From assembly GCF_025506355.1 (NCBI RefSeq), contig NZ_JANZYP010000051.1, positions 1 through 64,000 of the forward strand: a stretch of DNA of 64,000 nucleotides, read 5' to 3'. The notes below the pieces were generated by a model. That model saw only the letters and a list, made by a program, of their open reading frames with translations. It did no database searches and was not told the origin of the DNA. Position 1 is the stretch's first letter. Each line of letters opens with the position of its first letter. Of the stretch, positions 28,620-37,172 are shown piece after piece. The DNA is from Sphaerisporangium corydalis (lineage in GTDB: Bacteria; Actinomycetota; Actinomycetes; Streptosporangiales; Streptosporangiaceae). The translations under genes and the position numbers were made by a program.

Positions 28620-29813
28620 TCACGGGCGGCGCGAGGGGGTTCCGCGTTCGTAGTCCGGCAGGGGCGCGGTGTCCTTGGGGCTCAGGATGCGTTCCATGCC
28701 CGCCAGCGAGTCCAGCAGCGGCGACCCGGCGATCGCGTTCCTGACGTGGGCGCCGAAGCCGCTCCTGGGGACCATGAGGCGGAGGTTGGGGCCGACCCGC
28801 TGCATGCGCAGGGCCGCGGTCCTGAAGCCCTCCTCGTACCGGCGGAAGGCGATCGCGTGGTCGCCGCCCGCGGCCGCCAGCTCACCGGCCAGCCGGTAGG
28901 CCCCGACCATGGCCAGCCGGGCGCCGCAGCCCGACACCGGCGAGGCGCAGCAGGCGGCGTCGCCCACCAGGGCCACCCGTCCCGACGACCACGACGGCAT
29001 GCGCACCTGCGCGAGGGAGTCGAAGTACAGGTCGGGGTCGGCCAGGGCCCCGGCGAGCAACTCGGGCACCCGCCAGGCCATGCCGGCGAAGGCCTCGCTC
29101 AGGATCCGCCGGTGACCCTCGATGTCACGCTGGTCGTAGGCGATCGGATCGCGCCGGTGGAAGACGAAGTTGGCCTTGGCGCCCGCGTGGTTGCCCGAGC
29201 GGTAGACGCCCGCCATCCTGCCGGGTTCGTTGTAGGCCGTCACCCAGCGGTCCTCGCCCAGGGCGGGGTCGGCCTCGGCGAAGGCGCCGTAGTGCCCCAG
29301 GTGGCGCAGGAACCGCGCCTCCGGTCCGAAGGCGAGCGCGCGGACGGTGGAGTGGATGCCGTCGGCCCCGATGACCAGGTCGAACCTGCGCGGGCCGCCC
29401 TGCTCGAAGGTGACGCTCACACCGTCGCCGTCCTGCCCGAGGCTCCGGACGGAGTCGCCGTAGAGGTATTCGACGCCGCCTTGGGCCTTCTCGTGCAGGA
29501 GCGCCACGAGGTCGCCGCGCATGATCTCGACCTCGTCGCCGGTGGCCCGCAGGTCCATCCGGGCCAGGCCTCGGCCGGTGGCGTCCACGAACGCCATGCC
29601 CACCACGTCGGCCCTGGCCGCCCGGACGCGCGGCATGAGCCCCATTCGCGTGGCCACTTCGATGGCCTGGTCACGCACGTCGACGCCGTTGCCGCCGTGG
29701 CGCGGGCGCGGGGCGCGCTCGACCACCGTGGGCTCGAAACCGTATCCGGCCAGCCAGTGGGCGAGGGTGAGCCCGGCGATGCCCGCGCCCGAGATCAGGA
29801 TCCGCGGATTCAT
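28620..29813 (-). CDS. FAD-dependent monooxygenase (p-hydroxybenzoate hydroxylase family)
   Basis: 397 aa. Three flavin-binding motifs: N-terminal GAGIAGLTLA, the mid DLVIGADG, and RVALVGDAAC with a following GCGARLAMVGA. ATG 29813 puts the first motif seven residues from the start as is normal; upstream in-frame starts lack a ribosome site. The family hydroxylates aromatic or polyketide substrates with NAD(P)H and O2 (TetX-like members inactivate antibiotics). It is transcribed divergently from a TetR gene, which probably controls it. Substrate unknown. Confidence 0.9.
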   Translation of the reverse strand: MNPRILISGAGIAGLTLAHWLAGYGFEPTVVERAPRPRHGGNGVDVRDQAIEVATRMGLMPRVRAARADVVGMAFVDATGRGLARMDLRATGDEVEIMRGDLVALLHEKAQGGVEYLYGDSVRSLGQDGDGVSVTFEQGGPRRFDLVIGADGIHSTVRALAFGPEARFLRHLGHYGAFAEADPALGEDRWVTAYNEPGRMAGVYRSGNHAGAKANFVFHRRDPIAYDQRDIEGHRRILSEAFAGMAWRVPELLAGALADPDLYFDSLAQVRMPSWSSGRVALVGDAACCASPVSGCGARLAMVGAYRLAGELAAAGGDHAIAFRRYEEGFRTAALRMQRVGPNLRLMVPRSGFGAHVRNAIAGSPLLDSLAGMERILSPKDTAPLPDYERGTPSRRP

Positions 29814-29952
29814 CGGACCGTCACCGCGGTCCGGCGGGCGGCGCCGGCCGCCGCCGGTCGCCGGGCGGGTGCGTCCGGGGTGCTGGGAAATGCTTGCATG
29901 GGCCCTCCCTGGACTCATAGGCTAAGTGAAATGAGCACTCCAGTTGACGATA

Positions 29953-29968
29953 TGGAAGGACCATTCCA
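29953..29968. promoter_or_regulatory. Imperfect 16-bp palindrome over the TetR ribosome site
   Basis: TGGAA at 29953-29957 mirrors TTCCA at 29964-29968; 12 of 16 positions are symmetric. It covers the GGAAGGA ribosome site of the following TetR gene, so it could serve as an autoregulatory operator. A second short inverted repeat, CTCAT/ATGAG, lies at 29914-29935. Confidence 0.4.
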
Positions 29969-29969
29969 G

Positions 29970-30548
29970 ATGTCAACCTCCGATCCGGGACAGACGCGGC
30001 CACGCCGCGCGGACGCCGTGCGCAACCGGCACCTGGCCCTGGAGGCCGCGAAGTCGCTTCTCGCCCAGCGCGGGGCCACCGTCACCGTGGAGACCATCGC
30101 CCGCCGGGCGGGGCTCGGGGCGGCGACGGTGGTGCGGGCGTTCGGTACCAAGGACGCGCTCGTCGACGCGGCCGTGGCCGACCTGCTCGACCCGCTCATC
30201 CGGCGGGCCGGCGACGCGCTGGCCCTGCCCGACCCGGCGGCGGCCCTGCGCGCCTTCCTGCTGGAGCTGATCGAGTTCCAGGCCGCCCACTGGATCATGA
30301 GCGAGCGGGTCGAGGGACTGGAGGCGCCCCTGACCGCCGCCCGGCGGGCCGAGCTCCGCAAGGTCGCCTCCGGCCTGATCGGCCGGGCGCGCGAGGCCGG
30401 GGCGATCAGGACCGACATCGACATGACCGTCGTCACGGTGATGCTGGGCGAGGTGACGTACGCGATCGCGCGTTCGGGCGAGGCGTCCCCGGAGCTCGCC
30501 GGTGCCTTCGTCACGGTCGTGATGGACGGCCTGCGCCCGCGACCCTGA
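29970..30548 (+). CDS. TetR/AcrR family transcriptional regulator
   Basis: 192 aa. The HTH is at about residues 20-60 (VTVETIARRAGLGAATVVRAFGTKDALVDAAV), followed by an all-helical ligand domain. ATG 29970 is preferred: GGAAGGA lies 9 bases upstream. In-frame ATGs at 29931 and 29952 are unsupported. Divergent from the FAD monooxygenase gene, with about 156 bases between the start codons, the standard layout for a TetR repressor that responds to the substrate of its neighbour. Confidence 0.87.
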   Translation: MSTSDPGQTRPRRADAVRNRHLALEAAKSLLAQRGATVTVETIARRAGLGAATVVRAFGTKDALVDAAVADLLDPLIRRAGDALALPDPAAALRAFLLELIEFQAAHWIMSERVEGLEAPLTAARRAELRKVASGLIGRAREAGAIRTDIDMTVVTVMLGEVTYAIARSGEASPELAGAFVTVVMDGLRPRP

Positions 30549-30606
30549 CCACCGCGGGTGAGCCGGTCCCTGCGCCCCTTCCGTCCCGGGCCCGCCACCG
30601 GAGTAT

Positions 30607-30660
30607 AGAAAACTAGACATGGTGTTCTCTTTGCTTTACATTGACCATGTCTAGTTTTCT
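30607..30660. promoter_or_regulatory. Perfect 16-bp inverted repeat upstream of membrane protein/XRE operon
   Basis: AGAAAACTAGACATGG at 30607-30622 is exactly reversed and complemented as CCATGTCTAGTTTTCT at 30645-30660, with a 22-base AT-rich spacer. The centres of the arms lie 38 bases apart. The right arm ends 6 bases before the ribosome site at 30667. The arms are strikingly AT-rich for this genome. Most likely an operator, perhaps for the XRE protein encoded in the same operon; a hairpin in the leader RNA is the alternative. Confidence 0.75.
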
Positions 30661-30676
30661 TTACATAGGAGCAGGC

Positions 30677-31102
30677 ATGGGCATGTCCTTCGAGGAGAAA
30701 CGCGCGTGGATCTACGCCGGCATGGCGGTCGGCGTGCCCGCGGTCTACTTCGTGATCGTCCTCGGGCGGCTCGCGGACACCGAGGCCGCGGGCGTCGCCT
30801 ACGTGGGGCCGATGCTCACGGCCGTCGGCGTCTCGGTGGCCGCGAACATCGTCGCGACCATCGTGGCCGCGATCGTCTCCCCGAAGGACGCCGACAAGAA
30901 GGACGAACGGGACACCAGGATCCACCGGCACGGCCAGAACGCCGGGTACTACGTCCTGGCCGCGGGCGCCGTGGTGGCGCTCGTCCTGACGATGGCGGGC
31001 TTCGCGCACTTCTGGATCGCCAACGCGCTCTACCTGGGATTCGCCCTCGACGCGCTCACGTCCTCCACCGTGAAGATCGTCGCGTACCACCGGGGCCTGT
31101 GA
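30677..31102 (+). CDS. Small integral membrane protein, four TM segments
   Basis: 141 aa with four hydrophobic segments (about 14-32, 43-68, 93-112, 117-133) and a short charged loop KDADKKDERDTRIHRHGQ between the second and third. ATG 30677 is chosen for AGGAG five bases upstream; TTG 30641 or ATG 30647 would start inside the inverted repeat. The arrangement, a four-helix membrane protein followed two bases later by a minimal XRE regulator, is widespread in bacteria, but its function is not known to me. It may be a sensor or anti-regulator for its partner. Confidence 0.85.
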   Translation: MGMSFEEKRAWIYAGMAVGVPAVYFVIVLGRLADTEAAGVAYVGPMLTAVGVSVAANIVATIVAAIVSPKDADKKDERDTRIHRHGQNAGYYVLAAGAVVALVLTMAGFAHFWIANALYLGFALDALTSSTVKIVAYHRGL

Positions 31103-31104
31103 CC

Positions 31105-31329
31105 ATGGGCAGGCCCACCAAGGTCACCAACTCGATCCGTGCCCTGCGCTTCTCCTGCGGGGAGATGACGCAGGCCGACCTGGCGGACCGCATCGGAGTG
31201 ACCCGCCAGACCGTCATCGCCATCGAGCAGGGCCGCTACTCGCCCTCGCTGGAGATGGCGTTCCAGATCGCCCGGGTCTTCGGCGTCTCGCTGGACGAGG
31301 TCTTCCAGTACCCCGGCACCGACGCGTAG
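31105..31329 (+). CDS. Minimal XRE-family HTH regulator
   Basis: 74 aa, almost entirely one helix-turn-helix domain (MTQADLADRIGVTRQTVIAIEQGRYSPSLEMAFQIA split over residues 21-56), ending in SLDEVFQYPG. Such short regulators lack a ligand domain. It starts two bases after the membrane protein stop, so the two are co-expressed. The 16-bp inverted repeat before the operon is its likely target. Confidence 0.9.
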   Translation: MGRPTKVTNSIRALRFSCGEMTQADLADRIGVTRQTVIAIEQGRYSPSLEMAFQIARVFGVSLDEVFQYPGTDA

Positions 31330-31379
31330 CCGTCCCGCACCCCCCCGTCCCACCCCTGTGCACCAGGAAAGGCGACACC

Positions 31380-32381
31380 ATGCCCAGTGACACCCGGAAC
31401 GGCGTGACCACCATGAAGGCGATGGCCAGGGACGCCTACTGTTCCCCCGACCTGCTGGAGCCCGGCGACGTCGCCAGGCCGGTGCCCGGCGACGATGACG
31501 TCCTGGTCCGCGTGCGCGCGGCCGGCGTCGACCACGGCGTCTGGCACCTCGCCACCGGCCTGCCGTACCCCGTCAGGCTCGCGGGCTTCGGGCTGCTCAG
31601 GCCGAAGACCCGCGTCCTCGGGACGGACGTCGCGGGCCACGTCGAGGCGACCGGCCGGAACGTGACCCGGTTCCGGCCCGGCGACGAGGTGTTCGGCACC
31701 TGCGACGGCTCCTACGCCGAGTACGCGTGCGCCCCGCAGGACCGGCTCGCCGCCAAGCCGGCCGGGCTCACCTTCGAGCAGGCCGCGGTCATCCCCACCT
31801 CGGCCTTCGCCGCCCTCCAGGGCCTGCGGGCCGGTGGGGACCTCGCGGGCCGCACGGTGCTGGTCATCGGCGCGGGCGGCGGCGTCGGGACCTTCGCGGT
31901 CCAGTTCGCCGCCTCGTACGGCGCGGAGGTGACCGGCGTGTGCGGCCCGGCCAAGGCGGAACTGGTCCGGTCGATCGGCGCCCGCCACGTCGTGGACCAC
32001 ACCCGCGAGGACGTCACCGAGGGGGCCGGACGCTACGACCTGATCCTCGACACCGCGGGCGGGCGCCGCCTGTCCCGTCTCCGGCGGGTCCTCGCCCCCC
32101 GGGGGACCATCGTCATCGTCGGGGCCGAAGTGGGCGGACGGTGGCTCGGGGGCGTGGGCCGCCAGCTCCAGGCGATGGTGGTGTCGCCGTTCGCGCGTCA
32201 GAACCTGCGCGCCCTGCTGTCCAGAGCGAACGCGGAGGACCTGGAGCTGCTGCGCGGCCTGGCCGCGTCCGGCGGCCTCACGCCGGTCGTCGACCGCGCC
32301 TACCCCCTGGGCGAGGTCCCCGAGGCCATCCGCCACCTCAGGAGCGGCCGCGCGGCCGGCAAGATCGTCATCACCGTGTGA
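31380..32381 (+). CDS. MDR-family NAD(P)-dependent oxidoreductase (quinone reductase-like)
   Basis: 333 aa. GroES-like N domain with GTDVAGHVEATG and PGDEVFG, then a Rossmann domain with VLVIGAGGGVGTFAVQ. The cysteine/histidine ligands of zinc alcohol dehydrogenases are absent, so it belongs with the zinc-free quinone or enoyl reductases. AGGAAAGG precedes the ATG. Substrate unknown. It converges on the ABC transporter genes and is probably not part of that locus. Confidence 0.88.
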   Translation: MPSDTRNGVTTMKAMARDAYCSPDLLEPGDVARPVPGDDDVLVRVRAAGVDHGVWHLATGLPYPVRLAGFGLLRPKTRVLGTDVAGHVEATGRNVTRFRPGDEVFGTCDGSYAEYACAPQDRLAAKPAGLTFEQAAVIPTSAFAALQGLRAGGDLAGRTVLVIGAGGGVGTFAVQFAASYGAEVTGVCGPAKAELVRSIGARHVVDHTREDVTEGAGRYDLILDTAGGRRLSRLRRVLAPRGTIVIVGAEVGGRWLGGVGRQLQAMVVSPFARQNLRALLSRANAEDLELLRGLAASGGLTPVVDRAYPLGEVPEAIRHLRSGRAAGKIVITV

Positions 32382-32402
32382 GGCAGCACCTCAGGCGGGA
32401 CG

Positions 32403-32426
32403 CGGCGCGGGCCGGGTCCCGCGCCG
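32403..32426. terminator. Bidirectional terminator hairpin
   Basis: 9-bp stem CGGCGCGGG (32403-32411) and CCCGCGCCG (32418-32426) with a 6-base loop, lying between the convergent MDR oxidoreductase and LivF-type genes. Confidence 0.6.
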
Positions 32427-32440
32427 AGGCGGGCGGCGGG

Positions 32441-33157
32441 TCAGACGCCGAGGTAGACGCGGCGCACGGTCGGGTCGCCGCGCAGGGCGGCGCAGGTCCC
32501 CGTCATGGCGATCTCGCCGTTCTCCATCACCAGGCAGCGGCTGGTCACCTCGAACGTCAGCTTGGCGTTCTGTTCCACCAGCAGGATGCTCAGCCCCTCC
32601 TCGTTGAGCCGCCGCAGGGCGAGCAGGATCTCGCCGACCAGTTTGGGGGACAGGCCCATGGAGGGCTCGTCCAGGACCATGAGCCGGGGACGGGACATCA
32701 GGGCCCGCCCGATGGCCAGCATCTGCTGCTGCCCGCCCGACAGCGCCCCGGCCAGGCGGTGGCGCATCTCGCCCAGCACGGGGAACATGGTGAAGACCTC
32801 CTCCAGCGAGCCCTTGGTCTCCGCGTCCCACTTGCGGGTGTAGGCGCCCAGCAGGAGGTTCTTGTCCACCGTCAGGCCCGGGAAGACGTGCCGGCCCTCG
32901 GGGACGTACCCGATGCCGGCGCGGACCACCTGGTGGGCGGGCATCCGCGCCAGGTCGTGCTCGCCGAACCGCAGGGTGCGCACGACCCTCGGGGCCAGGC
33001 CCATGATCGCCTTGAGGGTGGAGGTCTTGCCGGCGCCGTTGGCGCCGATGATGCCGACCGCCTCGCCGGGCGCGACGGTGAAGGCGATGTCGTGGGCCGC
33101 GCGCACGCCGCCGTAGTTCACGCCGAGGCCGGCCACGCTCAGCTCGGGTCCGGTCAT
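32441..33157 (-). CDS. Branched-chain amino acid-type ABC transporter ATP-binding protein (LivF-like)
   Basis: 238 aa. Walker A GANGAGKTS, signature SGGQQQMLAIGRAL, Walker B LMVLDEPSMGL, and the LivF-typical GYVPEGRHVFPGLTV. Last gene of a four-gene importer operon; its start overlaps the end of the fused permease/ATPase gene by four bases. It pairs with the LivG-like ATPase domain of that fusion. Next to quinate/shikimate catabolic genes and sharing their operator type, the transporter probably imports an aromatic or hydroaromatic acid rather than an amino acid. Confidence 0.93.
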   Translation of the reverse strand: MTGPELSVAGLGVNYGGVRAAHDIAFTVAPGEAVGIIGANGAGKTSTLKAIMGLAPRVVRTLRFGEHDLARMPAHQVVRAGIGYVPEGRHVFPGLTVDKNLLLGAYTRKWDAETKGSLEEVFTMFPVLGEMRHRLAGALSGGQQQMLAIGRALMSRPRLMVLDEPSMGLSPKLVGEILLALRRLNEEGLSILLVEQNAKLTFEVTSRCLVMENGEIAMTGTCAALRGDPTVRRVYLGV

Positions 33158-34947
33158 CGCGCGGCCTCCGGGGCGTCCTCGTTGTCGTCCGACAGGTAGG
33201 CGGGCTCGCCCAGGTACGCCTCGACGACCTCGGGGAGCACGGCGACCTCCCCGGGGAGGCCGTCGGCGATCACCCGGCCGCCGGACAGGACGGTCACCTG
33301 GTCGCACAGCGACATGACCAGCCCCATGTTGTGCTCGATGATCACGATGGTGACGCCGGAGGCGCGCAGCGAGCGGACCATCTCGGCCAGCCGGAGCACC
33401 TCCTCGCCGTTGAGCCCGGCCGCGGGCTCGTCCAGCAGGAGCAGGCGCGGGGACAGCGCCATGGCGCGGGCGATCTCGATCCGGCGCTGGATGCCGTACG
33501 GGAGCGAGCGCGGCTGGGCGTCGGCGAACGCGGTGAGGCCGTACCGGTCCAGCAGCCGGGCCGCCTGGTCGCGAAGGGCGCGGTCGTGCCGGACGACGGC
33601 GTGCGGGAGCGCCACGTACCGCCAGGTCCAGGCGGTGCGGGTGTGGTCGAGGGCCACCAGGAGGTTCTCCCGGACGGTCAGGTCGCCGAACAGGCGCAGG
33701 TTCTGGAAGGTGCGGGCCACCCCGCGCCGGGCGAGCCGGTACGGCGCGACCCCGCCCACGTCGTCTCCCTCCAGCAGGACCCGGCCGGCGGTCGCGACGT
33801 AGAACCCGCTGACGATGTTGAACAGGGTGGTCTTGCCCGACCCGTTGGGGCCGACCACGCCGCGGATCTGGCCCGCCGGCACGGTCAGCGACACCTCCTC
33901 CAGCGCGCGCAGCCCCTTGAAGCGCATGCTGACGCCGCGGACCTCCAGCATGTCGCCGCCGCCCTGGACCGGGGCCGGGTCATCGGGGGTGAAGGGCCGC
34001 AGCTCGGCACGCTCGCCGCTCCGGTGACGCGACAGCCGGGCCCGCAGCAGGCGGGGCAGGCCGGCCAGGCCGGTGGGGGCGAACACCACCATCAGCACGA
34101 CGACCGTGCCGTACCCGAGCTGGGCGTACACCGAGAAGTCGGCCAGCACCTCGCGCAGCAGGGACAGGGCGACGGCCCCGGCCACGCAGCCGAGGATGCT
34201 CTGCCGCCCGCCGATGATGACCATGGCCAGCAGCAGGAACATGTTGGCGACGCTGAAGGTCTCCGGCGCCACGTAGCGGATCAGGCCGGCGTACAGGACC
34301 CCGGCCAGCCCGCCGTACAGGCCGGACAGGACGAACGCGGTGACGCGCAGCAGCGGGATGTCGGCGCCGAGCGCCCCGGCGGCCAGGCTGTCGTCGCGCA
34401 TCGCCCGCATCCGGCGGCCCAGGGGAGAGGCGACCACGAACAGCGCGAAGGCCAGGCCGATCGCGAAGACCACGATCTCCAGGTAGTAGAACAGGTGCTC
34501 GCTGGTCAGGTCGATCCCGAACATCGGCGGGACGGGCAGGTCGCTGATGCCCTCCGACCCGCCGGCCTCGGGGGTGTTGGTGATCCAGTTGATGAACGCC
34601 AGGGCCAGGCCGAGGGTGACGATGCCCAGGTAGTGCGACTGCACGCGCAACGCGGGTATGGCGACGACCAGGCCGACCGCGACGGCGACCAGCACCGCCA
34701 GGGCCGCCGCCACCCAGAACCCCAGCCCGGCCCGGGTGGTCAGGATGGCGCAGGCGTAGGCGCCGATGCCGAAGAACGCGATCTGGGCGAGGTTGACCTG
34801 GCCGGCCACCCCCATGACCAGGCCGAGGCCGATGCCGAGCAGGGCGAAGACGATCGCGACGTCGACCACGTGGATCGCGTAGCGGTCCAGGCCGTACGGC
34901 AGGAGCACGGCGGCGACCGCCAGGGGGATCAGGGCGAGACGTCTCAC
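33154..34947 (-). CDS. Fused LivM permease and LivG ATPase
   Basis: 597 aa. Residues 1-about 300 are a LivM-type permease with eight or more hydrophobic segments (GQVNLAQIAFFGIGAYA, the hallmark near residue 50). Residues about 325-585 are a LivG-type ATPase: Walker A GPNGSGKTT near 364-371, FQNLRLFGDLTV, LLLLDEPAAGLNGEE, and the C-terminal LivG segment. The more usual arrangement has two genes. A Pro/Asp-rich linker joins the parts. It overlaps both neighbouring genes by four bases. Confidence 0.93.
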   Translation of the reverse strand: MRRLALIPLAVAAVLLPYGLDRYAIHVVDVAIVFALLGIGLGLVMGVAGQVNLAQIAFFGIGAYACAILTTRAGLGFWVAAALAVLVAVAVGLVVAIPALRVQSHYLGIVTLGLALAFINWITNTPEAGGSEGISDLPVPPMFGIDLTSEHLFYYLEIVVFAIGLAFALFVVASPLGRRMRAMRDDSLAAGALGADIPLLRVTAFVLSGLYGGLAGVLYAGLIRYVAPETFSVANMFLLLAMVIIGGRQSILGCVAGAVALSLLREVLADFSVYAQLGYGTVVVLMVVFAPTGLAGLPRLLRARLSRHRSGERAELRPFTPDDPAPVQGGGDMLEVRGVSMRFKGLRALEEVSLTVPAGQIRGVVGPNGSGKTTLFNIVSGFYVATAGRVLLEGDDVGGVAPYRLARRGVARTFQNLRLFGDLTVRENLLVALDHTRTAWTWRYVALPHAVVRHDRALRDQAARLLDRYGLTAFADAQPRSLPYGIQRRIEIARAMALSPRLLLLDEPAAGLNGEEVLRLAEMVRSLRASGVTIVIIEHNMGLVMSLCDQVTVLSGGRVIADGLPGEVAVLPEVVEAYLGEPAYLSDDNEDAPEAAR

Positions 34948-35813
34948 GCGCGGTTCACCGTCCTCTCGCCGAAGATGCCGGTGGGCAGGATCATGATCGC
35001 GACGGTGAACACCAGGAAGACGACCAGCTCGGAGTACCCCTGGAAGGTCCCGGCGGCGAAGGAGTCCAGGATCCCGAAGGCCATCCCGCCGACGATGGCG
35101 CCGGGGATGCTGCCGAAGCCGCCGAAGATCGCCGCCGCGAAGCCCTTGATGCCGAGCGACCCGCCCATGACCGGGCTGACGTACAGCATCGGGCCGATCA
35201 GGCCGCCGGCCAGGGCGGCCAGCCCGGCGCCGATGGCGAACGCCATGGCGTTGCTGCGCCCGACGTGGACGCCGACGGCGGTGGCGGCCTGCGGGTCCAT
35301 GGCCACGGCCTGCATGGCGGCGCCGAGCTTGGTCCGCCGCAGGAACAGGGCCAGCAGGACGGTCGCGCCGGCGGCGACCGCGATGACCACCAGGCTGTAG
35401 GCGCGGACCCGGACGCCGAACACGTCCAGCGGCGCCGATCCCACCGGCGAGGGCACGGCGTGGCCGGTGGCGCCCCAGATGAGGATCGCCAGCGCTTCAA
35501 GGACGGTGCCGAAGCCGATGGTGCCGATCAGCATGAGGTCGAAGTCGCGGCCTTCCAGCGGGCGCAGGACCCGCTCGATGACCAGGCCGATCAGCCCGGT
35601 CACCACGATGGCGATCACGATGGCGACCGGGAACGGCAGGGCGACGGTCATGGAGAAGGTGGAGGCGGCGTACGCGCCGATCATCACCACGCTGCCGTGG
35701 GCGAAGTTGACCAGGCCCATCGTGCGGTAGACGATCGAGAAGCCCATGGCGACCAGCGCGTACACCGCGCCGAAGCCGATCCCTCCGATGAGGGTCTGCA
35801 GAAATGCCCGCAT
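34944..35813 (-). CDS. Branched-chain amino acid-type ABC transporter permease (LivH-like)
   Basis: 289 aa, about eight TM segments. N-terminal LIGGIGFGAVYALVAMG and NFAHGSVVMIGAYA are the standard LivH signatures. Second gene of the operon, with its stop overlapping the next start (ATGA type). Forms the heteromeric channel with the LivM half of the fusion. Confidence 0.93.
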   Translation of the reverse strand: MRAFLQTLIGGIGFGAVYALVAMGFSIVYRTMGLVNFAHGSVVMIGAYAASTFSMTVALPFPVAIVIAIVVTGLIGLVIERVLRPLEGRDFDLMLIGTIGFGTVLEALAILIWGATGHAVPSPVGSAPLDVFGVRVRAYSLVVIAVAAGATVLLALFLRRTKLGAAMQAVAMDPQAATAVGVHVGRSNAMAFAIGAGLAALAGGLIGPMLYVSPVMGGSLGIKGFAAAIFGGFGSIPGAIVGGMAFGILDSFAAGTFQGYSELVVFLVFTVAIMILPTGIFGERTVNRA

Positions 35814-35861
35814 GGTTCTCCTTGGTCCGGGGCGGGGGCCGCCCCGGACGACGGGGGGTGG

Positions 35862-37022
35862 TCAGCTCGCGGTCTCGGGGACGAGTTCGCCCGATTTGAT
35901 GACGGCGATCTGGGTGGCGTGGATGCCGACCCCGGACTCGTCGTAGGCGAAGTCGCCGAGCAGGCCGGCGTACTTGGTCGCGCGGATCGCGTCGGCGAGC
36001 TTCTGGCCGCCGGCGCCGCCGGTCGCCTTGAGCGCCTCGACCAGGATGCGGGCCCCGTCGTAGGCCTTGGCGCCGTGCACCTCGGCCTCCTCGCCGTAGG
36101 CCGTCTTGTAGGCGGCGGCGAAGGCGCGGGTGGCCTCGGTGGCGTCGTTGGTCAGGTACGGCGAGCTGACGACCGCGCCCTCGGTGGCGTCCTGCCCGGC
36201 GGTGGTCAGGTACGGCTCGGTGCCCATCGGGGCGCCGCCGGCCAGGACGGCCTTGACGCCGAGCTCGCGGGCCTGCTTGGCGATCAGCCCGGACTCGACC
36301 TCCTCGGCGCCGATGAACAGCACCTCGGGCTCCTTGTCCCTGATGCCGGTCAGCGCGGCGCTGAAGTCCTTCTGGTCGGGGGTGACGACCTCGTCGGCCA
36401 GGGGGGTGACGCCGCGCGTCTTCAGCGAGGCGAGGAAGGCGTCGTGCTCGCCGGTGCCGTAGGTGCCGTTGTTGCTGATCAGCGCGATCTTCTTCAGGCC
36501 CTTGGTCTCGACGAGGTACTTGGCGAGCGTCTCGTCGTAGGTGACGCTGGTGGGCGCGTTGAGGAACAGGAAGGGGCTCTTCAGGCCGGCGAGCTTGGGG
36601 GACTGGCCGGACGTGATGTTGGGGATCTTGGCGTCCTTCAGGATGGGCGCCATCGCGAGCGTGACGGCGCTCTCGGCGGTGCCGAGCATCGCGACGTAGC
36701 CGCCGTCGGCGATCTTGCGGCCGAGGTTGGTCCCGACCGTCGGGTCCCCCTGGTCGTCGAACAGGTCGAGCTGGACCTGCCGGCCGTTGATCCCGCCGCT
36801 CTTGTTCACCTCGTCGATCGCGAGCTTGACCCCCTTGTTCTCCCACTTGCCGAGCGAGCTGAGCTGGCCGCTCTGCGCGTTGACGTTGGCGACCTTGATC
36901 GGCCCGGTGCCGCTCTCGCCGGCGCCGGCCTGCTCGCCGGGGGCCGAGCAGGAGGTGAGGACCAGGAGGGAAAGGACGGCGGCCGGTGCGGTCAGGATCC
37001 GGTGAAGTGGGCTGGGGAACAC
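35862..37022 (-). CDS. ABC transporter substrate-binding lipoprotein (LivK-like)
   Basis: 386 aa from a GTG with AGGTGA five bases upstream. Lipoprotein signal with lipobox LTSC (Cys about residue 25), then a type I periplasmic-binding fold (IKVANVNAQSG, VNKSGGINGRQVQL). First gene of the importer operon. Its promoter region carries the operator box shared with the shikimate dehydrogenase promoter, which ties the transported substrate to that pathway. Confidence 0.93.
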   Translation of the reverse strand: MFPSPLHRILTAPAAVLSLLVLTSCSAPGEQAGAGESGTGPIKVANVNAQSGQLSSLGKWENKGVKLAIDEVNKSGGINGRQVQLDLFDDQGDPTVGTNLGRKIADGGYVAMLGTAESAVTLAMAPILKDAKIPNITSGQSPKLAGLKSPFLFLNAPTSVTYDETLAKYLVETKGLKKIALISNNGTYGTGEHDAFLASLKTRGVTPLADEVVTPDQKDFSAALTGIRDKEPEVLFIGAEEVESGLIAKQARELGVKAVLAGGAPMGTEPYLTTAGQDATEGAVVSSPYLTNDATEATRAFAAAYKTAYGEEAEVHGAKAYDGARILVEALKATGGAGGQKLADAIRATKYAGLLGDFAYDESGVGIHATQIAVIKSGELVPETAS

Positions 37023-37090
37023 GGTTTCACCTCGTTGGAGATGGGGGGTGGCGGTGCCGGATCCGCGATGTCCCCGACACACGGACGTAA

Positions 37091-37109
37091 TGTACGAACG
37101 AGTACGTTA
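37091..37109. promoter_or_regulatory. Operator box 1 of the quinate/shikimate regulon
   Basis: TGTACGAACGAGTACGTTA, an imperfect palindrome around GTAC-N6-GTAC. It lies between the TetR gene and the start of the importer operon. The same 19-mer with one change occurs at 40626-40644. Probable target of the TetR protein encoded next to it. Confidence 0.8.
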
Positions 37110-37172
37110 GTTATACGACGCGCCGGCGTCCCTGGGGAATCTCGAATGCGCAACGGTTGCCGGGCGCCGCTC

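Noticed and set aside
30641-30676. TTG or ATG start for the membrane protein within the inverted repeat
   Set aside because: AGGAG is correctly spaced for ATG 30677, and the repeat then stays entirely upstream.
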